From the NCBI GenBank assembly GCA_963978905.1, contig OZ022260.1, positions 40,360,259 through 40,424,258 on the forward strand: DNA of 64,000 nt, in the 5' to 3' direction. The notes beneath the pieces were generated by a model. That model was not told where the DNA came from. It worked only from the letters and a program-made list of their open reading frames with translations, and ran no database searches. This document shows, piece after piece, positions 13,084 through 24,842 of the stretch. Origin of the DNA: Trichostrongylus colubriformis. Taxonomy: Eukaryota; Nematoda; Chromadorea; Rhabditida; Trichostrongylidae. Position 1 is the first letter of the stretch. Each line of letters begins with the position of its first letter. The translations under genes and the position numbers were made by a program.

Positions 13084-13547
13084 AGGGGTAACCTGTTAAA
13101 AGTTGAACAGTAACATTAGCTTTACAAGATCATACATGTTTAAAAAAAATCTACGGTACAAATTGGCAAGTCAGTCATGTGAAGGCATGTTACTGTTTAA
13201 CATTGAACAAGTTGTCCCCCCTTATTGCTATGACACCAAAATCTATGAATTCAAAAGAAAATCAGTAATCAAAAGGAACGAATCAATCAATAATGATCAG
13301 AATCGACTCATTAGAGAACTGTCTGCTTATCTGAGCAGGAATTCAACGAGGTCGCACTGAGTAAACACATAGAGATGTGGTTGGAGCCGGTACAAATGCA
13401 AAAGACAACATCAGAAAATACATTAAAACCGGAAGAAACACTACTTCACAGTTAAAATCAATCGATATCAGATGTGACGATTCAGCAGAGTTCGTGTATG
13501 TGTGAAGCACACTGGCAAGCGACCAACGTCGCCCAGTAGCGCTCTGT

Positions 13548-13558
13548 CCCCCCCCCCC
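13548..13558 (+). repeat. Homopolymer run C11
   Basis: Eleven consecutive C, followed by a C/T-rich stretch. Confidence 0.95.
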
Positions 13559-14806
13559 TCTCCCCTTGCATCGTTGCACAGTGCATAGCGATAGAAGGAG
13601 GCGGGGTCAAGGGGCGGTGCATGGCTAACGGTCAACGCCGCAATGTGCAGCAGGGGAAATAGTGTGCTGTCGAGGGAGAGACGCAGAGGAGGTGGTGCAA
13701 AAGAAAATGAGACGCCACGAAAAAAAAAAAGCTCCACGAGGATAGATTGAACGTTTATTTCCCGTTGAAATAAGAGATCTGTCAACGCCAAATGGCAGAA
13801 TCATGCTGCTGTGATGGCATGTGGGCGTGGTTACAGTGGGATCTGGCATGTTGCCAAACACCTTGTGGGGTTAGGGTCGCTGTGGTTATATTACATGTGA
13901 TGCGATAAATGTGTGAAATGTTCGTGAATTGCTAATTTAATGCAAATGGCAGCTGTCAAACTGGCAGCGATCGCAATGTGTAGCATAAATAAATCACATA
14001 ACGATTAAAAATCGCGCGTCCTATTTTTTTTGTCTTTTGCCCAGTTGCTAAAAAGCCCACAGAAAATAAAGGGGAGGGGGCACTTATTAACACCTGTCGG
14101 AACGGGAAATTTGAGAAAGATATTGATTGATTGATTACTAAACGTACGAAATCGGAATAGGGTCGATCGAAGATTCAAAGTCCGAGAGGATCAGATCAAG
14201 AAATGCAAGTGAAAAAGTCAAGGCCGAAAAGAAAAGTGGAACGTCCATGGAATTAGGGAGTATAAAAATAATTTGAAAGGCCAAAATCAATTTATATTGA
14301 GGAAGGAAATATCATGTGAACTATGCATTCATCTATTCCGAAGCAACACCCGCTGAATGCGACAATGCTCCTGTGAAACAGAAAAAAAAACAAAATTATT
14401 ACCTGCTTTTATTCCTCCCCTTATTCTTCTGAACTTTTTTATAGTAAAATATTCGCATTCAATATTATGAAAAGTAATGAACAATGGCTGATGATATAAA
14501 AAGAATGATAAATATTTAAATATGAAACAAGTGTGAAATAAAACAAAAATAAAAACTGTTCTGAAAATAATTTCTGTGTGATGAAAATGAAGCCCTAAAT
14601 GGATGGAAAGTAAGGCAATATCGGAAATAAAAGAAATGAGAAATATGAGCCTAAAGAGCGATAGATGCAATAGGATAACCGTGCGATAACTGCTGCATAT
14701 CGACATGTCAGCAACGCTGTTTCTGAAACTGCGAATCCGTGATTATTTCCAAAACATTACACGGAGAAAGTAGGGCAGAGGTGAGAGGCGACGCTATCAC
14801 TCAAAC

Positions 14807-14869
14807 GATCGCATCGGATCGGATCGAATCGAACGAATCGAATCGCCTCGGATCGGATCGGATTGGATC
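14807..14869 (+). repeat. Imperfect short tandem repeat (GGATC/GAATC units)
   Basis: About a dozen 5-bp units of the form GGATC, GAATC or GAACG in tandem, with a few interruptions, over 63 bp. Confidence 0.9.
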
Positions 14870-15517
14870 AGTTTACTGTCCGAGACTTACTTGAAGATCA
14901 AGATCTACATAGGAGTAGTAGTATTCAAAAGCTTCCACGATTGAATGGAGGGGCGCTTCACGTGGAATAAATGTCAAGAATCTTCAAAGGAAGTAAGAAT
15001 GAGTGAAAATGGTGCTATTAAATATCTCACATACGGTGATTCAAACAAATCCAGGAAAACACCAAACACTGAGCCACCAATAAATCCTTTCAAGCAGGAA
15101 CGATACCAGATCCTCTTTTGATGAAGGGAATTTCATATATTCAGATGGTTAAGCAAACCATCGTTTAGAAACATGCATACAGAAGTACTAAAATTATTAC
15201 TGGAGGTCGGTGGCATGTCACGTCCAGAAAAAAATGGTCTTTTCCAACGAGTTATTCTTTCCATCCAACGCAAGACCGGTCATATGTAAATGCCGTAAGT
15301 TCAAGTTCGGTCACTATTATCACTTTCCTATCTCAGAGACGAAACATTAACAATCGTAAGCAGTTCAGTGGGTAGGGAACGGTAATACTACCTTTATCGA
15401 GTGTGCTTATTAGTTTACTTTTGAAGAAATGTGGAGCAACTGTGGAAGCTATGCAAATAATTTGGTAACCATGACAAGTGCATACATAAGTACTGACAAT
15501 GAGAAAGTATCGCAGGG

Positions 15518-15580
15518 GTATCGGTGGCGCAATGAATTAGCGCGATGTCCTTAGTACATAGACATGGGTACAGTTCCACG
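15518..15580 (+). pseudogene. Degenerate tRNA-like sequence
   Basis: GTATCGGTGGCGCAATGAAT followed by TAGCGCG resembles the 5' half of a tRNA: a D arm with a box-A-like GTGGCGCAATG, close in look to arginine tRNAs. A 5-bp anticodon-like stem (ATGTC/GACAT) follows, but its loop is 11 nt, and the T arm (GGGTACAGTTCC) lost the GTTCGA consensus. The 3' acceptor strand does not pair. I read it as a relic of a tRNA or tRNA-derived SINE, not a functional gene. Confidence 0.5.
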
Positions 15581-15668
15581 AAGACAGAAAGTTGCCGAAC
15601 AACTTTAGTTCTCGCAGTGGCCGTTGAAAATAACAGTAAGAAGAACAAAAAACAATACAGGAAGTATT

Positions 15669-15852
15669 TATGATGCTGTCGATATTTGATAGCTGCTGAT
15701 TTCCGAAGACTGTTGAATTCTGTGCAGCGCCTTTGGCCTCAGATGGGACTCAAACCCGAACTCCATGCTTTAGTATTGCTATACATGGAGTGCGGGTTGA
15801 AGTCTGTTCGAGACCAAAAGCTTTGCCCATAGCTCAATATCCTTGTAACTAT
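15669..15852. mobile_element. Retroposon D, rearranged copy
   Basis: It carries the D landmarks GATATTTGATAGCTGCTGAT at the left and AAAGCTTTGCCCATAGCTCA with ATCCTTGTAACTATTCAAAA at the right. In the middle, two tRNA 3' halves face each other (GGACTCAAACCCGAACTCCA, then ATGGAGTGCGGGTTGAAGTC), forming a hairpin. This is an old or rearranged copy of the family described at 21.7-24.8 kb. Confidence 0.65.
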
Positions 15853-17487
15853 TCAAAAAATAATTTTAGATAGTTACTACAAGTACTGCATAGACAATTA
15901 ATGCAGCACTAAGTAGCGAAGATGCTAGTATAATAAAAAAAATCAAAGAGTAAATATTTGCTGATTGACATAATGTGAGAATCGAGGCACCTATAGAAAA
16001 AATGACATTCCAAGAAATGATATTCTGCCCCGCCCCTTTTTCCCTACTTACTTGAGTCGTATTCACATAGTTTTCAAACTCAATCTGACCTGGTTATATA
16101 TTTTTTTACTCAAAGCTTAACGCCTTTGGAATATCAACGCCCTTTCCCGATTCCAAACTTCGCTCTTTGAGGATGCCCCTCTAGGATTACCAAATCGGAA
16201 GTTATCAGCCGTCTGCATAGCTTCGAATAATGTTAATTATATAGCGTTTTTCCTCACCTCACATGATCATCTGGCCTATCTTTGCAGCTGCGCGCTTTTG
16301 TAGCGCCAAAAACCATAACACACAGACCTCTTGGTGCGTGCGCGTCAACCCCGTCAAACCGTCTGTTTTCCTCATTTCAGCTTCCCCCCTCTCAGCACAT
16401 ATTTTGAAAGTACGAAATTATCGTCCAGTCAGGGTCAATATTGTGGTCAAAAGCAAAACAACGCTGTTTACTCACGTTTATGTACGTCGTCCGGGAGATT
16501 AACGGTTCGCTTGGTTTGTAGCTGGTCAACGCACACGACGCCCCACATCCCCATGACATAATAGCAATGGATACTAATACTACAACATCACGATGAAATC
16601 TAACAGGATTTTCCACACGGAAGATCGATATCGATCAATAATTCTCGATATGAAGCAATTAACTAATGCGCTTTATCAGTAAGAACATCGACGAAAACAC
16701 ATGGCGATATAATCTCGCTTTGTGATGCATATCATTATTAATTATACACCGGTTATAATTTGTAACCAGTAGACTACTACTAAGAGAGTATTTCGTTGTA
16801 GAGAGCGCAGAGAAGCAAAGAAGTGGATCGAGATGAAAGAATACTTATAGGTTAAGCATGCGATCAGTTATCAGCATCTCAACTGCTTCACGATTTTCTG
16901 GATATGGTGAACGAAATTATCTTCAAATTTTTTATTACCATAATATTAATACTTACTCAAAATTATACAGTACATCTTGGCTTTCAGCTCAAAAAAATTA
17001 TTTTTAAGGTCACCAGGAGCCTCAGTACAGCAACAGGGACGAAGATACTAGTAATGGCTTTTATTGAATTTATTGAAGAGAATATGCAAATCAAAATAAA
17101 CCGATTACAAACAAACGACCTTTCCACTGATTGCATTTTGATCCTTTAATTTCAAAGCTTTCCGCCCTCATCCAAGAAACATACATCAATACATCTCGAT
17201 AATGCCTTTGCAATAAACTCTAAGAATTTATTCAGAATGGTTAGATGGAGTCGCAGTTTTTTTTCAAACAAGATTTATTTAGCAATTTCCTGGAATGGCT
17301 AGAAGACAAATCTCCCTTATTCATTCACCCTTAACACCTAGAATACCTTTACGGGCATTCGTATATCTACTGGTGAACTTGTGTGACAGCCACAACCACA
17401 CAAGTGTGGCAGCCACAAGGCGCTTTCAACTTGGTCCCTCCCCACACCAGAGGCCTCGAGTTTATATTTAAAGGCACACTTTGCAAT
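15853..17487. other. Unassigned stretch, no gene recognised
   Basis: Only short AT-rich frames are present (the longest about 81 codons at 16904-17149). No repeat family or RNA gene was recognised. Confidence 0.45.
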
Positions 17488-17500
17488 AATCACAAGTCGT

Positions 17501-17815
17501 GGGGGGGGGGGGTCGTGCAGAAGAGCCTATTTTCCTCGACACCTGGGAGTGCCCTGGCCTCACGGTGCTATGCCTGCTTGAACACAAGCAAGCCACGCCC
17601 ACCCATCCGAATCACATCTCGCCTTGGACGAACAAATTTCCAACGTGGCGCTCACGTGGAGAAGGAAACTTAAGACAATAGGAGAAGACAGTTCGATGAA
17701 ACAGCCATTTCGATGATGAAAACAGCTTGAACGGTGGAAATTATTCGTCTGAGGGGAACTGTGATTCGGCTGGGTGGGCGTGGCTTGGTTGTGATCAAGC
17801 AGGCACAACACCGTG
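17501..17815. mobile_element. Foldback element with G12 tract
   Basis: Two arms of about 85-90 bp face each other: left 17558-17648 and right 17733-17815. The shared core runs GCCTGCTTG, CAAGCCACGCCCACCCA and CCGAATCACA. An 84-bp spacer separates them. A run of 12 G (17501-17512) followed by TCGTGCAG, then CTATTTTCCTCGACACCTGG, precedes the left arm. That prefix is shared, inverted, with 27.5-27.7 kb. No transposase is present and target duplications are unclear. Short frames across the arms are palindrome artefacts. Confidence 0.75.
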
Positions 17816-17829
17816 AGGGTGCACCGTGC

Positions 17830-20800
17830 AGCCGCAACAAAGATGCAGTCTGAGCAGTTATCTAAGGACTTACACGTCCCAGAAAAGTAAGCCACTGATT
17901 CATATTGTCGATCCATGGAACAGGGAGAACCTTCAAGAACACTTACAGGCTGTTCAAGGTGGGTGAGATTATGCTAGGAGCATCTGTACAGAAATGAAAT
18001 TTCCTACTTTTCCCACTAACAGATGACGTCGTCATCATCGTCATCGTCGTGCAACCACATATCACCCATGCAATGAAGTGGTACGTCAGCAATGGTGGAA
18101 CTGGCCACATCCGGATCACATTCATTGCTGCATCATTCATCAGCACCATATTCATACCGTACACCACTTCACACTTAACGCCAACCTACACCATTTATTT
18201 CTTCTCATGGTTGACCGTGACCGCTCTCGAAATGATTCGCTAAAGGTTTCCGCCCAAAAAGTTCCGCCAAACTATTTTAGGCAGTGGCAGGTGAAAGGAT
18301 TGGCGCTGAACAGAAACGGCATATAGCTTCAACTCTTGGTACAGTTGGACCTCGAAAACCAGTTATCGGCTCTTTACGTACCATTTGGGAAGGAAAGACG
18401 TAGGCTTCCATCGTGATGAAGCCTAAGTTTACCTACAAACACTTGAAAATCGAGGGCGGCTGAAGAGGTGCCCATGATTGGGCAGGAAAAGGTGTTGCCA
18501 CCTACGCAATGCAAACTTGGCAGTCCATTTCAGTCATGTGTGGGCACTTTCCCTTTCTACAGTAGGGTAACATGTAAAAAACAAGGTGCAGTGGCCTTAT
18601 GGCGGTGGCTATGACTTCTTGAGGACATCACACCTTCTAAATGACTTCAATGGTTCAGGTGAAACACATATTCATGGCGTATTCTGCAACGTAGGTTGTA
18701 ACTCTGAGTTCAACGAGCAGAATTTCCATTCTATCCTAATTCATGCCGTGGAGAATTCGAAAGGTTCCATAGCTGGTGGCGTAAAGCCTTTGAGCCAACT
18801 TGCCGAAGTCATACCTTCACAGAATTCTACGCGGTACACCACGGCTACACCGCACTTACAGTAACCTCTGTCGTCGATTTTCCATGTATTCTTGAGCCTC
18901 TACAACGTAGACGTACGCGGAAGCCAACCTCATGCATTACGCCTCCAATCGTTGCAGAATTCACTTCACTGTAGCTCACAGTGCTCGCACAAACACATAA
19001 ATAAGCAAATAAATAAATAAGAAATATATGATTGGTCCACATTCACGTGTTTGCGAATCCAGTCCATTCCTACATAATAGCAATGTTATGGTTAATGATT
19101 GATTTTGGGACATAGCCGACAAATTTGGAGGGGTCAAAAATTGGAAATAGCTATTTTCCGCTATTGAAAATGGAGGCAGCTGTTTTCAAGGGTTTCTTTG
19201 GAAACCGCTGGACTGCAATATGGAACACTTCACGTTCGACAGTTCAGGATTTCATTTCGTCACCGCTATCGTCAGTCGTTCATTCATCGAAAGCAATGTG
19301 GTCGAATTAATAATGTAATTTCTTCTTATCTCATTCATTGCTGCACTTGCATCGTTCAAAAAAGTGATAATTGACGGTCGTGTCCATTCATCAAGCAGCT
19401 TTATTCATTAAAACTTCTCAACTAAAGGAAGTCATTAGGTTTTTCAACGAATTCGTTCATAATTTTCGATTTCCTCAGAGAGTACGGACAATTTAGACCC
19501 AATCACAAAAAAAAGTAGCCACTAAAGTTTTCACCAGTAGGCGGAAACCAATCGATAAAAATGTCCGGTTTTTCGTCAAAAATACATACACGTCTACGGG
19601 GCGTACTATTAGATTTTACTATTGAGTAGCTGGCCGAATTTATCAATTATAGGTGCAATTATGTGGTTATTGATCACCGAAAACGGTTGACAAGCCATCA
19701 CTGACTGAGCATGAGCCAAAGCTAATCGACAGGCTCATTACTGAATCAAACTTTCAAGGTGCACGTTTGTTGTGGCACAAAGGCCAACGAGCCAGGATAA
19801 AGGAGTCGAAAACTGTTCAAACTATTATTACAGAGCTAATGGAGCAACTAAACCCTAAAGGACTTGGTCCCTAGAAACCGTATGTACTAAATCATGCATG
19901 CCTCCCCTCCCCTCGCATTGGTAGGACTTCATGGATTGAACAACGATGGTCAAATACAGTCTCACACCCTCACGATATCGCATGGAAGTTGACTGCATGG
20001 CGCATTCTAAGGCGAAGAATACCACTCCAGTATATTTTTTATTTTATGCTGCACTTCGATCACTACCATCAAATATCACCCTCAAAGATGGTACTCGATG
20101 AGATTCGCTACCGTAACCTTACTTTTATTTTGACCTTGGACAGTGGCCAAGAGCATTCTCCCTGATGCACTTGCATCTGCATTTGTTGGTTCAAGAAATC
20201 ACCAATCATAAAATCGGGGAACAAAGAGAGCGCAGAGGAGCAGAAATAACGATTGGTGAACACATTCGTGGCCGCTTTTCAGTATTTTACCACAATTAAT
20301 TAAATTGTAAAAGTTGGCTGTTCGTGACTATTCCGATTGAATTCGTCCTTCTTCTGTAAAGGACAATTGGACTGAATTTGTAGGCTATAAAACCACTCTA
20401 TGGATTTGTAGTCACAAAACTGTTTATTTTGCCATGGTAACCATGAGTACAAAGCAAATATGCCGGTAGTTTGAAGTGTTTTGATGAGGTGATAAGCTTA
20501 TCAGTAATGAAGCGGGTAGATTGGGGAATAGGAAAAAGGAGGAGACCAACGGTGTGGAGAGACAAACTGTCTCAACACCCACTAAAAGACGTCACCTTAT
20601 CAGTGATCGATTAAAATGAGAGTGCAAATATTATTACTCTGCGGTATTATATACGCCTACTGTGGTTACCTATGCATTTGGTGGAACGAAAATGAGGGAG
20701 AAACCAAATATGGACAGTAAATAAATAATTAGATGAGTGATTCAGTAAATAAAAAAGAAAGGAGAGGACGTTAAGGTAAATAAAAGACTTTTGGGAACAT

Positions 20801-20970
20801 AAGATACAGCAGCGCTTAATAAAAGGCGTTGGCAGATGTAAGCACAGAGGGTACCAGTGCAGCAAGCACGCCATGAAGCAGTGTATAACCGACCCTTGTA
20901 CTTGTTGAGCTCTGTATAACCTCTAGGCCCAGATTCACATACGATCGTTAATTCTTCTCTACCTGATTTG
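17830..20970. other. Unassigned stretch, no gene recognised
   Basis: A short CGTCAT/CATCGT-rich tract lies at 18025-18050. The frame 18586-18864 (+, 92 codons) has no recognised domain. The motif TGCATGGCGCATTC at 19994-20007 matches the reverse complement of a motif in repeat R. No gene is supported. Confidence 0.45.
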
Positions 20971-21339
20971 AAGGGATCCTGCACCAAAAAATGAGCTCAC
21001 CTGTAACCCATATATTTATGTTGTAATTGCTCAATAAGGGCCGCATGCGAAGTTGAAGCAAAAAAGAGGAAATTCAGTAAATATTATATATGCCTCTTCC
21101 ACTGATTCTTCCACTGGAGAATGGAAATGATTCCTCTTCCACTACGCGTCTGCGACCGCGGCGGACGACGGGGCGGGCACTAACTCGAAGGCTCCGCTCC
21201 CTCGGCCGCCATAACGGGAGCTATAACTCAGCTCGATTCTCTCTTTTTGTCGTGAAGTTTTCCATGCTACCCTTATTGAGCAAATACATCAAATACATGG
21301 GTAACAGTAAAATTTATTTTTTTGCGCACGATTGCTTTA
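20971..21339. mobile_element. Palindromic MITE A, degenerate copy
   Basis: Outer ends match the family (CACCAAAAAATGAG at left; ACGATTGCTTTA at right). Inside these are inverted blocks CCCATATATTTATGTTG and CTTATTGAGCAAATACA. The middle keeps GACCGCGGCGGACGACGGGG, while the left arm between 21065 and 21140 has been replaced by other sequence. The frame 21090-21353 (+) is a by-product of the arms. Confidence 0.75.
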
Positions 21340-21713
21340 AGGTCGTGCCATAAGGTTAGTTCGTTCCTAGAACCACAGAAATTGAGATCGATCTCATGAA
21401 GCTAGTGGACCCCATAGAAAATATCTTGAAAAACTCGGAAAAATAAAAATCACATCACAGAGATATCCCCAAAAATACGCTGGAATCTAAGTGAGGCTTT
21501 CGGTCCTCAAGCATGAATCTCCGCCCGGATTTTTAACGTGAGTTGTGCATTGCAACTCGCAAAAATAATTAAACATGTTTTAAGAATCAGTTTGAAAGTG
21601 AAGCTTATCCTGTCGAAAAACAGATTAGACTTAAATGGACGCAAAGTGTGGCAATCAAGCTAATCAATAGATTCAAGAAGTTAATCTTTATGGCAAATGA
21701 TGCCTCTAGTTTT

Positions 21714-21960
21714 GATATTTTTAATTTTTGATAACTACTGTTTATCGCCGCAGCTCGCGATGCGAAAGTTACTACAAGGATGCTAGTTATGGGCAAAAGC
21801 TTCGGTGTCGGACGAGACTCGAACCCGCACTTCATCCTTTTCGGGGATATGTGCTAATCCATTACACTACCGACACCACCTTCACCTTAACTCAGCTTTT
21901 GGATGGTATATTTACCATAGCTTATCAGCACTCACACGTATAACGTGTTGAGCCGGTTGG
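21714..21960 (-). mobile_element. Retroposon D carrying a full-length tRNA-like core
   Basis: Read on the minus strand, a TTCAGCTT-type leader (AAAGCTGAGTTAAGGTGAAG) precedes a 73-nt tRNA-like sequence. Next come GAAGCTTTTGCCCATAACT, a body with CGCATCGCGAGCTGCGGCG, and an A-rich end (CAAAAATTAAAAATATCAAA). It lies about 50 bp from an oppositely oriented copy, so the pair is an inverted duplication. The A-rich end and tRNA head suggest an RNA-mediated SINE-like element; direct repeats at this copy are not clear. Confidence 0.75.
21804..21876 (-). tRNA. tRNA-like sequence, GAA anticodon position, probably SINE head
   Basis: The 73-nt sequence folds as a tRNA. The acceptor strands GTGTCGG and CCGACAC pair perfectly with a C discriminator. 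T8, A14, G18-G19 and A21 are in place, and the T arm has GGGTTCGAGTC with A58 and C61. The anticodon stem TATCC/GGATG holds a 7-nt loop CCGAAAA, placing GAA (the Phe anticodon) at 34-36. However, position 33 is C where functional tRNAs have U, and the body does not look like a nematode phenylalanine tRNA. Related degenerate copies sit at 22.1 and 24.7 kb in the same repeat context. I therefore take it as a retroposon promoter head, possibly still transcribable by RNA polymerase III. Confidence 0.55.
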
Positions 21961-22009
21961 CCAATATCGGCATCGAACCGTGAAGCTGAAAGCTTTAGAA
22001 ATGATTTTG

Positions 22010-22225
22010 ATATTTTTAATTTTTGATAACTGCTGTTTATCGCCGCAGCTCGCGATGCGGAAGTTACTACAAGTTACATCCAAAAGCTGAGTTAAGGTGA
22101 AGGTGGTGTCGATAGTGTACATTATATCCCCGGATTAGCACATATCCCCGAAAAGGATGGAGTGCGGGTTCGAGTCCCGTCCGACACCGAAGCTTTTGCC
22201 CATAACTCAGCATCCTTGTAGTAAA
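22010..22225 (+). mobile_element. Retroposon D, inverted partner copy
   Basis: This copy starts with the inverted body (GATATTTTTAATTTTTGATA, then CGCCGCAGCTCGCGATGCGG). It passes through a tRNA-like core and ends in GAAGCTTTTGCCCATAACTC and CATCCTTGTAG. Body sequence therefore lies on both sides of the tRNA core in opposite orientation, giving long inverted repeats. It faces the copy at 21.7-21.96 kb. Confidence 0.75.
22106..22188 (+). pseudogene. tRNA-like core with expanded D loop
   Basis: It has the same acceptor (GTGTCGA...CCGACAC) and the best-conserved T arm in the window (GCGGGTTCGAGTCCCGT). Between the D stem and anticodon arm, a partial duplication repeats TATCCCCGG and TATCCCCG, making the molecule 83 nt and unable to fold normally. 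Box B is intact and box A is disrupted. It is a pseudogene. Confidence 0.65.
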
Positions 22226-24590
22226 TTCCTCTATGTATTCACAAGGTGATAGAATAGTGAGGAAATGCATTCACACTCGATGCATCGACGCCATCGCTAC
22301 TGATGCAACGTGCGTGGTTTTGCGACCTATGCTCGGGCGCGCTAGCAGCTTGCATCGCGAAGTATGAACGCAGTCAAAGGATGTATAAGTTGGCTCTAGT
22401 GAAGAGACAGAATGAAGTACTATACAGAAGAGGAAAAGGTTTCAGATGATACATTGTGCACTAAAAGCAAGAAAGGATAATGACCATCAAAACTATATAA
22501 AAAATAAACTGGGAGTTTAAAAAAAAGTCCTACACACTTTTTCAACAAAAATCAACGAAGAAATCATTAACTTATGTAAGTAGTATGATTTTTGAATGAG
22601 CTCGTTGGAGTTATTCTCAGAATTTTTCAGATGATACAGATAAATAATTTTGAATTGTTACGGGGTGTGGCGAGCCTCATAATTAATTCACCATAAAATC
22701 AATGTGAGGCTTAAAATGGCTATTTTGAACCTCTAGAACCTTTTTTCAGATTTTCCCACAAATCTGAAAAAAGAATCTAGAGCTTTGAGATAGCTATATT
22801 AAGCCTCGGATTCCATCGATTGGTGAGAAGGAGCCCATTTTCTATCGAAATATAGCTTCCATTAATTCCAAATACTACTACATTTACCATTTAAAAATTC
22901 TGAAAAGTTTTCTCTTTCATAATTTTCAGCAAAGTCAATTTTCAAGTGAAAAAATGTGACAAGCAAAGTAAAGAAATAAAAAAAAAACGAAAAAGATGGA
23001 CTGGGAATCAAAAGCTCAAGCAAGCATTGGCAATCAGGTTTCTTTCAATAAGTTTGCTCTTGGGGGTTTCCAAAGTGCTACGGCCGAAAAAGGAAGGTGA
23101 TGACAGTGGGCGTGGCTAGTGATGATTGATAAGGTCAGAGATCGGAAGGCGGAAGTGCTGATAACACGGTGAAAACGTTGCCTACCGGAAACCACCGCAC
23201 TTTCACAACTACATACTTCACTTGTGTACACAGGAAACCCACTTTCAGTTGACAGATGTATCATAAAAAGGAGTGATGACGGCATTGCGACAGGATCCCC
23301 CTCCCCACTTAATGCGACCCATAAATTAATTTTTTTTGCTACTAGAATCATCCTTGACCAGAGCGTCATGGACTGTATGACGCCTTTGCAAATTAGGTTC
23401 ATACGAGGTGAAAAAAAGGTGGCGCGGATGAAGACCTACAAAATGACTTGACGAAGTTATTTATGACTTCTATTCCATTGATGGCTCTACAAACCGGATG
23501 TGGGCATGTTCTCAGATCCACAACTTTTATATTGTCCATGAGAATTTTTTTACGCAAAACAGAGACCGACCCCTTTTAAAAAGTGGGCTCATGGATGACA
23601 ATCTCAGAATTTAATGGATGCTGTGCAGGGATATATGCACCGGCCAGCCTCCGCTTGGTTTGAAAGACCGAATTCTACCCAACTATCGATAATCCCCTTT
23701 TTTCGGAAGGTTCCTTTTCAAAATAACACCTACCATTTTCATGGCCCATCATTTTTATCAGTAGTAATATAATACTTAGTCCTGAACATTGCATGAACCA
23801 CATATGTACGTATGAAAAAGATAAAAAAAACAGAATTTGAACCCGATCTCTAGTAAAGGTTTTTGAGCAAAGCGTCTGCCCACCACTGGTCTCTCCTTTT
23901 CATCATTCATTTCCATTGCCATTGCTTCACAATGAGGTGTTGAAGCTATGGGAGACTTTGAAAGTGAGACCACTGAAGAAGCGGAACGTCATGTGACCGA
24001 CCTTGGTGACGGCTCTCTCATAAATGGTGGGTTTCTAATAGTCCATGATGAAAAGTATTAGCGGTAACAAGATTGGAAAATAATCCGAACATGGTCACGC
24101 ACGGAGAAATTTCGAACATCATGAGAAACAGCAAAAAATGCGAGAACATAACGGACTGGCAGGAAACAGCGCCACGATAAGTCATAGAAAGTGCAGCAAT
24201 AATGCGATTTCAGAATTTGCCACGGAACACGTCTGTCTAATAGAATTATCTTATTTCGCCACATTTACTCAAATCGATTCCCATTCAGTTGAATGTTGAG
24301 CAACGCTCAAAAGCGAATTTTAATAATACACATCTAGTTCTTCAGCGATCCCGCGAGTAATGCCAAGTACATGGCGCATTCAGCGGTAGTAAACTGTAAA
24401 CTTCCTATTGGTACGAAGGGCTATTGCTATAGCCTTGTCAAGTGTTTAGTAAAAATACGGCAAATACTAGTTGTCCACAAATATTTTCAAACAAAAAAGC
24501 AATGAAAATAAAAGGTAACAAAAACAGTAATTTTTTTTGCAGAACAGAAGCAAAAGATGTTCTCAGAATGTGTCACTCCATTCAACAAAA
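22226..24590. other. Unassigned stretch, no gene recognised
   Basis: The longest frame is 23034-23402 (minus, 122 codons), with no recognised domain. A degenerate tRNA-like 3' half (GGGTTCAAATTC read on the minus strand near 23830-23845) may be a SINE remnant. An acceptor-like TTTTTTTTGCAG ends at 24540, but I could not tie it to an exon. Confidence 0.4.
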
Positions 24591-24602
24591 CAGTGTTGAT
24601 TA

Positions 24603-24842
24603 CTACAAGTATGCTGAATTATGGGCAAAAGCTATGGTAAATATACCATTCAGAAGCTGAGTTAAGGTGAAAGAGGTCTCGTTAGTGTAGTGGATTATAG
24701 CACATATGCCCTGAAAGCATGAAGTGCGGGTACGAGTCCCGTCGAAGCTTTTGCCCATAACTCAGCATACTTGTAACAACTTTCGCATCGCGGGCTGCGG
24801 CGGAAGAAATCAGCAGCCATCAAAATTCAAAAATATCAAAAT
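24603..24842 (+). mobile_element. Retroposon D with 12-bp target duplication
   Basis: CAGTGTTGATTA occurs directly before (24591-24602) and directly after (24843-24854) this 240-bp element. In order it has TACAAGTATGCTGAATTATG, a leader, a decayed tRNA-like core (24675-24745, B box GGGTACGAGTCCC), AGCTTTTGCCCATAACTCAG with CATACTTGTA (inverted copy of the start), CGCATCGCGGGCTGCGG, and an A-rich end (CAAAATTCAAAAATATCAAA). A 12-bp duplication plus an A-rich 3' end is the signature of LINE-assisted retroposition, so this is a tRNA-derived SINE-like element. No protein is encoded. Confidence 0.8.

Larger units (their letters stand above)
13084..15517. other. Unassigned stretch with short simple repeats
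   Basis: It contains C11 at 13548-13558 and the GATCG-rich tract at 14807-14869. Frames of up to 125 codons on the minus strand (14329-14706) are rich in Phe, Ile and Leu, as expected from AT-rich non-coding DNA. No gene is supported. Confidence 0.45.

Noticed and set aside
20500..20600. RRRPTVWRDKL-like reading resembling the tail of a LINE polyprotein
   Set aside because: About ten residues only, with no supporting upstream frame.
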